Assembly (NCBI RefSeq): GCF_023053635.1
Contig: NC_086179.1
Coordinates: 15,593,501-15,657,500, forward strand
Source of the DNA: Elgaria multicarinata webbii
Lineage: Eukaryota > Chordata > Lepidosauria > Squamata > Anguidae
DNA: 64,000 nt
Direction of reading: 5' to 3'
In this document: positions 22,626-33,925 of the stretch, piece by piece
How the letters are laid out: every line of letters begins with the position of its first letter
How positions within the stretch are numbered: position 1 is the stretch's first letter
Notes under the pieces: generated by a model
The model's input: only the letters and a program-made list of their open reading frames with translations
Told to the model about the DNA's origin: nothing
The model's database searches: none
Program-made: the position numbers and the translations under genes

Positions 22626-25600
22626 AATTAGCATCCCCAAACTATGAAGCTGCTCCTTTAAGGGGAGTGTAACACTCTCCAGAACACGTTGAACAACACG
22701 TAGCCATGAAGATGAACAACGCAGAAATAGTACCTCTCATCTTGTCTGGACTGAGCAGGCACTGATTCAGAACAGCAAAATCACGCAAGGCCGAATTATG
22801 TGAATAACAACGTATCAGTTAACCCTGGCCTCTGTGCTGACACTCTAACCACATTTTTGTGAGGTTAAAATGGGATAAAACCCATGTCTGCCACTGTAAG
22901 ATACTTGGGAGTGAAAAAGACAGCATAGACATAAATCAGTTGCAATGTTTAGACCAGCATTCCCCAACCTGGTGCCTTCCAATTGTGTGGCCATGGTGAC
23001 TCGAGATGATAGGACTTGTAGTCCAACACATCTGGAGGACACCAAGTTTGGGAAGACTGGTTTTATTAATGATTGGTCAGTAGATTAAAAAAAAGTGGAA
23101 ATACTTCTAAAAACTGTAGATGGCAAGTATTTTCTGAAGAGGCATTCCATTCTAAGTAAGAAAATGAACACAGGGTAAGCTTGCTGAAAACGAAGTATGA
23201 TTTATTCAGGTTGAATCAAATCTACGAACCCTCAACTAAGATTTCCTTAATGGGGTGGCAACCCTAGAAAATAAGTCACATCTGTTACCTTATTGCCATG
23301 AACACAAGTCTTAGTTTGATCTAGGGTGCCACCAAGGGGTTAGCAGCTGAGCTACCTGTGGACTAAATAATGTTCAGATTCAAGAATGACTTACAACTTA
23401 CTAGTTAGAAAACACAATGCATTTTTGTGTTTCCTGTACATGAAGCAACATTATGGAATAGAACAATTCCAGTGCACATACAGATTTTTTTTAAAGGGAT
23501 GGACTTGCTTGCCTGTGGGGTATGAAAGGAGTATGTCCGCCAGCTTCCTCAGAACAATGGCTCCAGATGGAAGATGTAATTGATTTTGAAGGGCATGAAT
23601 ATCTGTAGAGCGTGTGTCCCGCTACCCCAACGGGTCACTCAATTGGAAAAGAATATCCCCTTCTTGTATGCATGGCGCAGAAACCAATAAAGCAGTCAAT
23701 CACTTACTTTAAGGACACCCTACACTTGGCATTCACAGATGGAGAAGTTTCACAAGTCAGGTGTTTTAAGCCTTTTCTTGTTCTCGAAAGCATGCCTCAA
23801 CAATCATTAAGTATGTTCAAAAACACGTGAAGGACAGAAATTTTGACAAGGCAAAATTAAAGGAAGCTAACAGTTTATGAGGAAGGAGGAGGAGGAGGGG
23901 GCAGCTAGTTATTTTTCACCATTGAAAATTGTGGAAAGCAGCATTAATATGGGACTATGAACACCACACTTCTAGAAGATAGTTGCATCTCACAAACCAA
24001 GGCAGTAGCCTTTCAAAAAACAAAAAAAGTTTGGTACAGTTGATTTATTCAAGTAACGTTACTCTTCTCTGAATTAATGACGAATATCCAGAACCTCCAC
24101 CAAGATCCTCCTCTAAGGATTCTTTCTTCCTAAGTTTTTTTGTTTGTATTTCTGAAAATCCTGGGGGTTTCCTTGAGTCTTTTGATACCTCCATTCATGC
24201 ATAGATGGTGCTATCTTGGCTATGTAAGTACAGGGATTTGGAGAACTGAGATAGGTATTAGTATACATAATTAACCTTCCGTTCTTCATTTCAGGGTTAC
24301 CATTGTTCTACAATTCAGTCATGAATGATCTCTTACCATATTTTTGACTGGAGCGCTGGTAAGAGGATAGAGGATAAAAGTGCAAGTTGGTAACCATAAA
24401 TCCCTCCCCGCTTTCAAATCTTATCAGCCATGAAATTAATTACACATAAAAAAAACACCCTACATGGTTTGACATACCTACTGTGTCTTTCAGCTTCGCA
24501 TGATATGAGCAATATGTTATTGTTTATAACACACCTAAATTTGCTAGCCACTATGGAGAAGTTTAAACATAGAGGTCCTGCACACAGGCTTATAATCTAA
24601 TAGACACAATATGAAAAAGAATGAGTAGGGAACAGGCAAACAAGCAAATTAATGTAGCAATTCTTGTGTCAAATGCCCAGGCAGAATGGTCACTGAATGA
24701 GACCGTTTTGCAGGAGAACTCCAAGTGGCAGCTGGCCCCAGCTGAACTGATGGCGTAGGCCTTGCTACTGCCAGGTGGAATAGCTGCTAATGAAGACCGT
24801 GGGGTTTCTGATTAGAATAATTTAATCATCATTTCAATTTTCAGATTATTACTTTTTAGTATTTACTACAACATGGAAAATATTGAAGGTGACAATCCAG
24901 TCAAATGGGAGAGTTAAAGCATGTGCTTTAAAGTGCTTAGCATTTTGGATGGTGCCCTGAGGTTTGAGAATGATATATACTGGCTATTCAATAAGACATT
25001 TCAGTTATTTTGAGAATTAAGCTAAATTAGAAATGGAGTATGGATTTGATTTTCAGTGTTCCTGGCTTATTGCAAGATAATTTCATTTAAATAATTAACC
25101 AGTCTGGTTCAGAATTAATGGTAAGTAATTTTAAGTGATAGAATTGGATGTATTTCATGCAGAGGCCAGCAAAATCTAGAATGAATTGAAACATGAATTA
25201 TTAGAGTGAAATCAAAGGCAGAACAAAATGGCTACTCCCACACTTTTGCCCTGTTCAGGCAGAACATCATTTTCAGACAGATGCTTACTCAACATATGTA
25301 AGCTTTCCACTCCAAAACAAATGAAAAAGGTGAAATGGCAATTCTACCATTTCATTTCAATCTGTATCCCATCCTCCAAGGAGCTTGGAGTAGGGCACAC
25401 ACTTCCTCCCATGTTATCCTCACAACCTCCTTGTGGGCTAAAAGCTGGGTGACCCGTCGTGGATCAGTGGAGATTTGTGGAGATGTATTACGTTTTCTTT
25501 AGAATACTCTTGCTCAGTTAATTATCTCTTGTTATGCTGTCTGCTGTGCCTGTTTCTTAACTCTTTCCCCAAGTTTGGACTGCCCTGCCATGTTTGAAGT

Positions 25601-25984
25601 GGAGCCAAGGACTCTGGCAAAATCAAACACTTGCCCAGCCAACACCCACACTTTAAGGGACTGGACTGCCTCACTGAAGCAGCCAGCGTTCAGCTACAAG
25701 GCAACATCCTAGTATCCAAACACAAGTAGCATGAGGCAGTTGGCAATTCCTTAAAAAGAGCTATTTCCCATTAGCCTTTGATCCAGCATTTTGCCTTTAA
25801 CCAAGGTCTTGACATCCCTTGAACCCCTGACAATCTAATTTGACACTTTCTGTGTTCTGTTGCCCCAAAGATATTCAACTTTGGAAACTAACCCTCTTAC
25901 CTGTTTGATTCTGTGCTCTGATGTGCCCCAGAATTGCTTCTGTAATGACATTATCCTACCTTTGTTAAAGGTATAGCTTGGCAT
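22626..25984. other. Intergenic, mostly unassigned
   Basis: Contains the MITE copy at 22942-23058 and, near 24575-24605, a short match to the L2-clade LINE 3' UTR (CAGGCTTATAATCTAATAGAC) on the minus strand. Otherwise I find no exon, RNA gene or element. Confidence 0.5.
22942..23058. mobile_element. hAT-like MITE copy
   Basis: Starts around CCAGCATTCCCCAACCTGG and ends near CCAAGTTTGGGAAGACTGG, which are mirrored, with GACTTGTAGTCCAACACATC inside. Same family as 18424-18532. Confidence 0.6.
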
Positions 25985-25986
25985 AG

Positions 25987-26124
25987 TAGGGGCGCAATCC
26001 AATGGAAGTTTAGACAGACCCAGTCCTACAATTCCGAGCATGATGCAGCCAGCATGACTGGCTAAAAGGATGCTGGGAGTTGTAGGACTTTTTCTGCCTA
26101 CCCATGCATAGGATTGCATCCTAA
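25987..26124. mobile_element. Small dispersed DNA element, mirrored ends
   Basis: Left end GGGGCGCAATCCAATGG and right end CATAGGATTGCATCC are near-complementary. The interior carries AGTCCTACAATTCCGAGC and GCTGGGAGTTGTAGGACT, also mirrored. A palindromic MITE of about 140 bases. Confidence 0.55.
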
Positions 26125-26599
26125 ATCAGACAATAACACCTCCCACGAACTAACACTGACTTTACTCAAACCTTTTCACAGAAAAGTCAACATTTACTGT
26201 TCTAATCGATGTAAGAATGTGAAAACAGAAGAATCAGAATGTCGTCACAAATAAAGGCATACCATGATTAAATGAGCCACTTGTGTCACCCACAGCGATC
26301 TCCAAATGATCCAGCTTAACCATAAGGCCATTCTTTTGCTTTGGAAAATGTCACAAAGCAGCGTGGTGTGTGTGTGTGTGTGGGTGTGTTTGTGTGTATA
26401 GGCATTAAGCCTCATGATTTAACTGGATCCTTATCTCTCGTTAACGAGTCCAGAGTGAACACAATCCACTTCTCAGTCAAATGTGGACTGGAACGGGACC
26501 TTATGCGTTTGAGCTTTATGAGATCATTCTCATCCAGTTCCTATTTCCATTAAGACTTTCTTTACTCTAGGTAAGACTTTCCTTGCTGGAGGAAATAAC

Positions 26600-27464
26600 A
26601 TTGGCACAATTGCTTAAGAACATCAACATTTATTTATAACATGATATAAAAGAAATGAGATATGAACATTTGCATTTGAACAATAGTAAGTGGGTTCTTA
26701 TACTTACATTGGTTGTGCTCATTGTATAATATATACACAATGAACATAATTACATTTGTACACAAACCTAACTGGGAACTGAATACTTGCTTATTGCTGT
26801 ACACACCCTACTCCAACCGAGGAAGAGCCCAGTTCCTCAAGGTCCCTATCCCTTCATTATTATTTTTAAAAGCAAAAAAGTAAACACTAACATTCATGTA
26901 TATGTTGACGACAGTATGGCAGTAACTGACATTGCAACTTGACCGAGAAATAATTACAGAGCAGAAATAGGGCACACCTTAACCCGGCAAGAATGAAAAA
27001 AAAAATGGCACATTTTAAATAGAGAATAAAACATTTACAAATCAAAAGGTGGAAACAATACATGATCCATTTTTAAAAGCAGAAATGAGGTTTAAGTGGT
27101 GATCTGTAAAAGTAACCAATGAAGAAGGCTAAAAAGGAAACAAACTTAATTGAATCCATAATTAAAAACCAAACACCAGGGAAAATGCACTGGTGAAGGT
27201 TCCGATTGTAGGCCGCACATTAAAAAAGAACTCTTGGTTATGTGGATGGAATTCACAGCAGCAACAGCAGCAGGCTGGTGTCAGAAGAACAATCTCCAAG
27301 TTGTTGAAGGTACCATGGGGGGTATTTAAAGCTCTCTTGGAATAAACATTTTCCATGAAGTGATAAAAACGATGCTCTATGGTCAAAAGCATCAGAACTA
27401 TGAATTTCATAGATTTCATAAAATTGACTGTACAATATCTTCTTCTTTTCATAGGTCCATTTTG
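26600..27464 (-). other. PLEKHA5: Candidate PLEKHA5 3' UTR
   Basis: If the terminal exon at 27465-27499 is right, the transcript continues into this stretch on the minus strand. It is largely free of mobile elements, unlike the neighbouring DNA, and has an AATAAA signal on the minus strand at 26634-26629. A second reading with no UTR here cannot be excluded, because the terminal exon is itself only a candidate. Confidence 0.4.
26629..26634 (-). terminator. PLEKHA5: Candidate poly(A) signal AATAAA
   Basis: AATAAA on the minus strand, about 830 bases after the candidate stop codon of PLEKHA5. Cleavage would fall near 26605-26615. Confidence 0.35.
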
Positions 27465-27499
27465 TTAGCCATGAATCGTTTCAGCAGAAGCTGGGAGAG
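27465..27499 (-). CDS. PLEKHA5: Candidate terminal coding exon of PLEKHA5
   Basis: On the minus strand a pyrimidine-rich acceptor (CTTACCTTTTTCAG) ends at 27500. In the phase left by the exon at 30063-30248 the exon reads (A)LPASAETIHG and then a TAA stop at 27467-27465. Human PLEKHA5 has AVKSLSPSPESSAS at the matching point, so LPASAET against LSPSPES is a fair but short match. The lizard tail would lack the last twenty or so human residues. The evidence is a splice site, a phase match and seven aligned residues, so this is tentative. Confidence 0.42.
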
Positions 27500-27550
27500 C
27501 TGAAAAAGGTAAGATGGAGATTTCTGTTTATCACAAACAAGCCGCTGGAA

Positions 27551-27710
27551 GAATCACAGAATAGCAGAGTTGGAAGGGGCCTACAAGGCCATCGAGTCCA
27601 ACCCCCTGCTCAATGCAGGAATCCACCCTAAAGCATCCCCGACAGATGGTTGTCCAGCTGCCTCTTGAAGGCCTCTAGTGTGGGAGAGCCCACAACCTCC
27701 CTAGGTAACT
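27551..27710 (-). mobile_element. CR1 LINE 3' region fragment
   Basis: Plus-strand text GAATCACAGAATAGCAGAGT, GGCCATCGAGTCCAACCCC and GTTGTCCAGCTGCCTCTTG is the reverse of a sauropsid CR1 3' end. A second copy is at 31003-31153. Confidence 0.8.
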
Positions 27711-27734
27711 GAGATAAAGAAACATCCTTCTTTA

Positions 27735-28098
27735 TAACAGGTCAGAGATAAGGACATGAACCTTCTAAGGTCCTCCTCCAGGTGCGTACTCCAAGGGAAG
27801 CTCGAAGGATGGCAACCAGGGAGAGGGCCTTTTCAGTGGTGGCCCCCCCAATTATGGAACGATCTCCCCAATGAGGCTCGCCTGGCGCCAACATTGTTAT
27901 CTTTTCAGCGCCAGGTCAAGACTTTTCTCTTCTCCCAGGCATTTAACAGCATATGCTGAGTATTTTTTCTTAACTGATCCTAGAATAGTAGTTTTAAATG
28001 GATATTGTCTGTTTTTATGCTTTTTATGTTTTGATATTTCTAAACCGCCAAGAGAGCGCCTATGGGGCGGTATATAAATGTAATAAATAATAATAACA
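27735..28098 (+). mobile_element. L2-clade LINE 3' fragment
   Basis: Encodes the end of an L2-clade ORF (for example LAPTLLSFQRQVKTFLF near 27890-27940), then a 3' UTR, a terminal hairpin near 28042-28070 (CCGCCAAGAGAG ... ATGGGGCGG) and a TAATAAATAATAATAA tail. Confidence 0.8.
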
Positions 28099-28736
28099 AC
28101 CTTCTCCAAGCTCTAATTAGCCAGATGGAGCTGGGTAAGCAGTGAGGGAAGCTGGGGGGAAAGGAGGGCTTTTCCATGGGGAAAATAGGATATGAAAAGA
28201 GGCCTCTGTTTGATAAACTGTTTTTTTTAAGTATCAACGAAAATGGTGACAAAATACACAGCCAAAGTTTAGAGACTTCAAGCCAAATTATGTAGTCAAA
28301 CTACAAGTCATTTCAAGAGGGCTGCAGTCACTCTAAAGAAAGTCTTTCCCCAGAAAATAATGAGAAAAAAAGGAGCCACCACACTCATGGGAAGTGGGGA
28401 CACTGATTTTCCGTCTTCCAGGTTTAGGGATGAAGTCCTGAATTCTCGGTGAAATGCGAAAGTGTGTTGAGTCTGCCTACTGTCTCAGGCCTACTTCTCT
28501 CTGGGGTGCCACACTTCTGTTGGGGCTGTACCATGTCAGACTGCAGGTGGAGGCTCACCTGATGGAATGGTCCTCTACACAACATAGCGCCGCCCCCGCC
28601 CCCCTCCACATCTTCCTATACATAAAAAAGTAGCATGTCAGGGAGAAAGCCAGACTAGGGATTTTTTGACTGTTTGATTTAGTATAGAGGAGAATTTGAT
28701 GCTGTGAGTTCACACCAGTTGTCTGAAGTAAATGTA
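28099..28736. other. PLEKHA5 intron, nothing recognised
   Basis: Unassigned sequence between the candidate terminal exon and the exon at 30063. No element or exon seen. Confidence 0.5.
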
Positions 28737-29310
28737 ACCAAAAAGCAGCCCTGCTGGACCAGACCCAAGGTCCATCTCATTCAGCATCTTGTTTCCCAGT
28801 GGTCTGCCACTCTCAGAATTAACCTCCATGAATTTATCCAATTTTAAAGCCACATCTACCACATCCTGTGGATGTGACTTCCATAAATTAATGAGGGGTA
28901 TCTACTTCCTTCACTCCATGCAAACACTTATATAAAATACTATCATCATGTATCTCTGCCCCTCTCCTGGTCCTTCCTTCCTTTTTCTTTAGTTTTTAAC
29001 TAAATAGCCCCAAACTCTTTAGCCTGCCTTGCAAGGAAAGCGCATCAACTCTTTGCTCACTTTGGCTACATTTTTCTGCACTTTTTCAAATTCAACAATA
29101 TCTTTTTTGAGTTGGGATGACCAGAACACAGTATTCCAAATTCAGCCATAACATAAATTTGTATAAAGGCATTACGATACTGACAGATTTATTATTTTCA
29201 GTCCCTTCCCTAACAAACCTCTGCTGCGCACTTGAGTGGCATCTACAAACGTGGCTACTTCACTGCTCACTCCAAATCATGAATAGCACTGGTCCCAATG
29301 AAGATCCCTG
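28737..29310 (-). mobile_element. CR1 LINE fragment
   Basis: The plus strand carries CTGCTGGACCAGACCCAAGG, then TTAGCCTGCCTTGCAAGG, TTTTTGAGTTGGGATGACC and AGAACACAGTATTCCAAATT. This order matches the reversed 3' half of sauropsid CR1 elements. The copy is old, with many small differences from the CR1 pieces at 5893 and 40180. Confidence 0.7.
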
Positions 29311-29325
29311 CAATGCCCCACTACA

Positions 29326-29424
29326 GGTTTCCCCAACTTGGAGTCCTACAATTCTGAACATTCCAGACTATGGGCCATGTGGTCTGTCGCTGATGGGAGT
29401 TGAAGTCCAAAACATCTGGAGGGA
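29326..29424. mobile_element. hAT-like MITE copy
   Basis: Mirrored text CCCCAACTTGGAGTCCTAC and GAGTTGAAGTCCAAAACATC around a GGCCATGTGG centre. It abuts the SINE that follows. Confidence 0.55.
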
Positions 29425-29580
29425 CCTATAGGTAGCTCAGTGGTCGAGCACATGCTTTCAATGCAGAATGTCTCATGCTCCGTCCCTTGCTCATCTTTAA
29501 AAGGATCAGGTAGTAGGTGATGGGGAAGGCCCTGGATATCTGCTGCTAGTCAGAACAATATTTTGAGATAGATGGAGAAT
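29425..29580 (+). mobile_element. tRNA-derived SINE
   Basis: Head GGTAGCTCAGTGGTCGAGCA is a good box A; the box B region is worn. The body AAAAGGATCAGGTAGTAGGTG and CTGCTGCTAGTCAGAAC is typical of a widespread squamate SINE. A reversed fragment is at 57303-57362. The 3' part runs into a minisatellite. Confidence 0.75.
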
Positions 29581-29782
29581 AGTGGACCCTAAGATAATAG
29601 TGGGCCCTAAGATAATAGTGGGCCCTAAGATAATAGTGGGCCCTAAGATAAGTGGACCCTAAGATAATAGTGGGCCCTAAGATAATAATAGTGGACCCTA
29701 AGATAATAGTGGGCCCTAAGATAATAGTGGACCCTAACATAAGATAGTTGGAGAATAGTGGACCCTAAGATAAGACAGATTC
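29578..29782 (+). repeat. Minisatellite, 18-bp unit, about ten copies
   Basis: The unit is AATAGTGGGCCCTAAGAT, with G/A variation in the middle (GGGCCC or GGACCC). Eight units are full or near full, one has an extra AAT, one is shortened and one carries a small insertion. The array lies exactly where the 3' part of the preceding SINE should be. Confidence 0.9.
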
Positions 29783-30062
29783 TAAGAGCGCCTGGACATT
29801 CCAAATTATTTACTTGGATAAAATCCGGACTGTTATCTTAGATGTTTGAAGTAGCACCCCAGCAACCTTTATGGGCCTTGCACTAGGCCTCCAATTAAAA
29901 TGGCATCGCTGATCTGTGCCAGAAGCCTGTGAGAGGTGGCTGTGCTGCCTATCAGGAGTTAGATTTATTTTAGACATTTACTTTTAACACTTTATTTGGA
30001 AGTATAACTGCAGTACATGGTGCCACAGCACGTTTCGACAGCCTATGTATACGAAGTCAAAC

Positions 30063-30248
30063 CTGTTGCTGTGGCGTTTCCTCTTGATGTCTGTGCTGGT
30101 ATCTCAAAGGGAGAAATAGCATCCTCCTGCTGCTCTTGAATGCTGGTTTCTTCACTCTCGTCTGTGCTGCTTTCAGGTTTGTGGTTTACAACTGGGGCCT
30201 CATCCTTTAGGCTGGGGGTTGGGGAAAGATCTACGTTTAGAGTTTCCA
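30063..30248 (-). CDS. PLEKHA5: PLEKHA5 exon, acidic C-terminal tail
   Basis: The frame reads VETLNVDLSPTPSLKDE, then VVNHKPESSTDESEETS, then IPAQTSRGNATATG. It matches the human tail, which has ANHKPEEHPEENTKN and STPEVSRGNQTM in the same order. The donor is GCAACAG followed by GTTTGA. The acceptor is unclear: TTAG before TGGAAAC is nearest, which would make the exon begin at 30248 in phase 1; AG dinucleotides four and seven bases upstream are alternatives in phase 0. None of these agrees with the phase-2 end of the exon at 32112-32215. The segment is disordered and Ser/Glu rich, with no known domain. Confidence 0.8.
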
Positions 30249-32111
30249 CTAACTTCTAATTAGGTTAACTGATATTGTATACAACTTCAAAAACGCCTGT
30301 AATACCAAAATACTGTGATGTATATAGGATTATGAGATCACGTAACCCAATCTTTAAAACGTATGCTTTTGGGGGAGAAAGAGGGCATTAAAAATTGCTT
30401 TCTACTTCATGTTTTTACATCTGAAAGACTTCAGGAGTCCAAATAAATCAGCTTAAGAAGTCTTTCCCCTCCTTATCCATCCTGAGCGTGATCAAAGCAA
30501 AGTGCTCAAGAAGAGTTAAAGGAGAAATCATTCATGTCAAGCGATGTTTGGCAAGTGCCCCTTTGTGCATCTGTCCGTGCAGGAGGGGAAAAGAAGGAGG
30601 ACGGTTGATGAATAAATACTATTAGCAACAACTGATTTATATTTATCTCAAACATTTGTACTTCGACTTTCCACCCTTCTAGGCTTATAATTATACTAAA
30701 ACAACAATGTAACGAACTCTCACACACCTCAAAACAAATACAGCGACAGCCAAATGTAGTAAATAAACCATAGATGCCACTGGCAAAACTCCAAAGCTGA
30801 AGGGCTTGTTTGGTGAGCGTCAGAAAGTGTATAACGGATGGATGTGCCTCAGAAGAGAAAGCTCTGGTCCCTGTAGAGAACAGACTTGCTTCTATAGGGT
30901 GAGACACCTGGAGGCCTCTGTAGGTGGTCTTAATGTAAGGGCAGATTCACATGGTGGGTAGACCAGCCTTTCCCAGCCTGGTGCCTTCCAGGTATTTATC
31001 ATAGAATCGTAGAGTTGGAAGGGGCCTATAAGGCCATCGAGTCCAACCCCCTGCTCAATGCAGGAATCCACCTCAAGGCATCCCCGACAGATGGTTGTCC
31101 AGCTGCCTCTTGAAGGCGTCTAGTGTGTGAGAGCCCACAACCTCCCCAGGTCAATGGTTCCATTGTCGTACTGTGACTATAATTGTCATCATACGCTGCC
31201 GCAGGCCATGGTAAGCAGGGGTTGATTGGAACTATATGTATGAACCGCTTACATGAAAGAAATTTCTAAGTAATGTATGAACACCAAAAAAAAAAAAATC
31301 TTGAGTTGTAAGTCCAAAAGCATGTGGAGGGCAGGATGGGGAACTGGTTTGGAGTCTTAAAAGATTTGAGGAGTTTCAGAGGGGCTGCTTGTTCACCAAA
31401 GCTTTTTAGGCCTCCTTTTCCTACCTTAGCCCATCATACACCCCTACCCCCACCTGAAAAGTCATTCCTGAAGCACGGTAGAGAAGTCATTACTATGGAG
31501 CAGGATGTAGTGTGCAGCCAGAAGAGAAAAATCACTTGTCTTCGAAGCACACACAGAAGTGTTTTGCTGGTGTACATGGACTTGTCTGGATTCTAGCCTT
31601 GTTTTTTTACTCATCAGAAATGGAATGGGTTTGATTGCTTTATTATACTACCGTTTTCAAAAGACAAATTGAAAAGACAATTTCAGAACTTTGAGGATAA
31701 TACACTGTGGTTTTTTTGTGCCAGGTAAATTGTCTGTAATAGCCTACGTGGGTTTTTAATACACGTGAAACCTCTTTAAATCCTCGACTTGACAGCAAAT
31801 AAAATATTTAAAAAATTAGCTGGCGAGCCAGAAATAAACTGGACAATGTTAAAAGCCAAGTATTTGAAGCCTGTTATATAATGCATTTCAGGTATCAAAA
31901 GCAACAGCTCAAAAATGTACAGAAAGGACAACCATCCATTCTGCCATCTGTGCTAGGCACAGCTTAGGGACTGATAATGAGGGGAGAATTTGACAGATGT
32001 GGGAAAGGGCTGAATCATCCACCAAGTTTGCAAGATCCATTTCAGATTAACTGTTGGTTTTTATGCAAAACCAAAATGTCTGCTGTTACTAATGAAATAC
32101 CTTTACTTTAC
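30249..32111 (-). other. PLEKHA5: PLEKHA5 intron
   Basis: Holds a MITE remnant at about 30961-30995 and the CR1 fragment at 31003-31153. A small additional exon would be expected here from the phase conflict, but I could not find one with a convincing match to the human residues. Confidence 0.5.
31003..31153 (-). mobile_element. CR1 LINE 3' region fragment
   Basis: Near copy of 27551-27710, with ATAGAATCGTAGAGTTGG, GGCCATCGAGTCCAACCCC and GTTGTCCAGCTGCCTCTTG on the plus strand. Confidence 0.8.
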
Positions 32112-32215
32112 CTGCTGTTAGCATCTTGAGACTTTTCTATTTCAGGTGCCTGTTCAAGATTCCCGTCCTTTGGCTCTAACGCATCTGAAGACACCTGGTT
32201 TTCATTTTTTGGTAA
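32112..32215 (-). CDS. PLEKHA5: PLEKHA5 exon in the C-terminal region
   Basis: After an acceptor CTTCTCCCAG the frame reads LPKNENQVSSDALEPKDG and then LEQAPEIEKSQDANS, followed by two bases of a split codon and the donor AACAGCAG/GTAAAG. It corresponds to the less conserved human stretch starting LKETEPQNVDF. It follows the exon at 32802 in phase 0. The length is 104 bases, so it ends in phase 2. Similarity to human is weak, but the two splice sites and the open frame support it. Confidence 0.7.
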
Positions 32216-32801
32216 CTGGGAGAAGGTAAAAGGAAAAAAAAGGAAATCGTAACTGTTAATTATGCATGGAACTAAATGGAAGATATGAGTACATAGAAAA
32301 AAATTCTTTCTGTGAAATGAGCGATTTGACCATAGTCCTACATCAGTAACTCAGTGCGGTTTTTAAACTAGGCTCTAATGAAAGAGCCCAGTTAATTTTG
32401 GAGAAACCGGAAGAGGCAAGATACCAACATCAAGGAAAAAAGGGGAAGATGAAATCTCAACAGTGCCCAAAAATAAAGCGTTTATTGGCCCAGCATGTCT
32501 TAAAATGTATCTCTTTTTAAACCACCGAGGTATTTTTGTATGCTCTTGAGATTTCATCTCTTCTTTTTTTATAGTTAATTTTGGTCCATCTGAACTTTGG
32601 ATTGTCTTTCCAACAACAGCCACTGATCCATATCAACCCAAATTATAATTGTGGCATTTTGGAAAGCTTGCTCTCCGATAAGAACCCTAAAATAAAGGAA
32701 AAAGATTTGAAAGAGAGTGCCAAAATTGTATAGATATACAATTAATTAAGCAAGTTATGAGTGTGCGCGTGTATTTTCCTGTACTAAAGAGAAAGCAGTA
32801 C

Positions 32802-32954
32802 CTGTGTAATAAAACCACCACTATGTTCATTTGCATTTTCTTTCAGCCAAGGAGCATCTTCCGAACAATTTTGATGGCTTTCGCCCACATCATTCACTCT
32901 CATGGCATATTCTAATTCCTTGGTAATGCATACAAAATCATCCTTCCTTTGGTT
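32802..32954 (-). CDS. PLEKHA5: PLEKHA5 exon, C-terminal region
   Basis: Fifty-one codons beginning NQRKDDFVCITKELEYAM and ending NANEHSGGFITQ, between a TTTTCTCCAG acceptor and a CAG/GTACTG donor. Human PLEKHA5 continues from the previous exon with TRRRDDKELDTAIREND, so the RKDD and the ND spacing fit. The exon is phase 0 at both ends and could be skipped without a frame change. Confidence 0.8.
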
Positions 32955-33394
32955 CTGGAGAAAACAGTGAACAAAAGAGATAAATGATAGGTGCAGGTTA
33001 TCTAGGAAATAAGTTAACATCCTAGTGGAAAACAAGCAAGGAAAACATGTGTGTTACATGAGAATCGTTCTGTGCATACGGGTGGTCACTGCGCACACAT
33101 ACCTACAGCATGGGAATGTGTAATGACCCACATTTTTCCTGTGTGTCAGACAAAGGAGACTTTCCTCAGTATTTGGGAAAGGCCCATACTGACTAATGGG
33201 AACACTGGTAAACAAGCATTTCAGGCACACATTAGGTTCTCCTAAACATTTAGCATTAAGAATTATGCTAAAATTATGTTCATGTCATTTCAAAAAGGGT
33301 GAAGATGCCCATCTTCCTGAGGAGCAGGAGGATTGCTCCAAGCCCAAATGGTCTCCCAATATTCCTCGAAGATCAGTGGAGGCTTATGTCAACA

Positions 33395-33925
33395 CCAATA
33401 GCTTGCATTGGCTGCCTATATGTTTCCGAGCCCAATTCAAGGTGCTGGTTTTGACCTATAAAGCCCTACATGGCTTGGGACAATACCTGATGGAACGCCT
33501 CACCCGACATGAACCTACCCGTGCACTGCGCTCAACATCTAAGGTCCTCCTTCTGAGGGAAGCTCGGTGGATGGCAACAAGCCTTTTCGGTGGTGGCCCC
33601 CCTGACTGGAATGATCTCCCCGATGAGGCTCGCCTGGCACCAACCCTGTTATCTTTTCGGCGCCAGGTCAAGACTTTTCTCTTCCCCCAGGCATTTAACA
33701 GCATTTAACAACGCTAAGTTTGTTTTTTAACAGACCCCAGAACTGTTTTTTTAAGTGGATACTGTTGTTTTTATACTGTAGTTCTTATATTTTTGATGGT
33801 TTTAAATTCTGTATACTTTTTTAATGTTTACTGTTTTTAACTTTTGTAAACTGCCCAGAGAGCTTCAGCTACGGGGCGGTATATAAATGAAATGAAATGA
33901 AATGAAATGAAATAAATAAATAATA
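33395..33925 (+). mobile_element. L2-clade LINE 3' fragment in a PLEKHA5 intron
   Basis: Encodes LHWLPICFRAQFKVLVL, then LAPTLLSFRRQVKTFLF, the last part of an L2-clade ORF2, followed by a 3' UTR, the terminal hairpin (CTGCCCAGAGAG ... ACGGGGCGG near 33850-33880) and an AAATGAAATGAAATAAATAA tail. It lies antisense to the host gene. Confidence 0.85.

Noticed and set aside
27457-27510. Plus-strand exon-like stretch VHFVSHESFQQKLGELKK between AG and GTAAGA
   Set aside because: Only 54 bases, matches no protein I know, and overlaps the minus-strand candidate terminal exon of PLEKHA5, which fits gene order and phase. Kept as an alternative, not called.
29578-29782. CRISPR-like array
   Set aside because: Units are contiguous with no spacers; it is a minisatellite in a vertebrate genome.
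32375-32623. Extra PLEKHA5 exon with KLTIKKEEMKSQEHTK
   Set aside because: No similarity to the human protein and no convincing splice sites in the right phase.
33196-33708. 170-codon open frame with a possible novel N-terminal part
   Set aside because: The second half is the end of an L2-clade LINE ORF; the first half is flanking DNA read in the same frame by chance.
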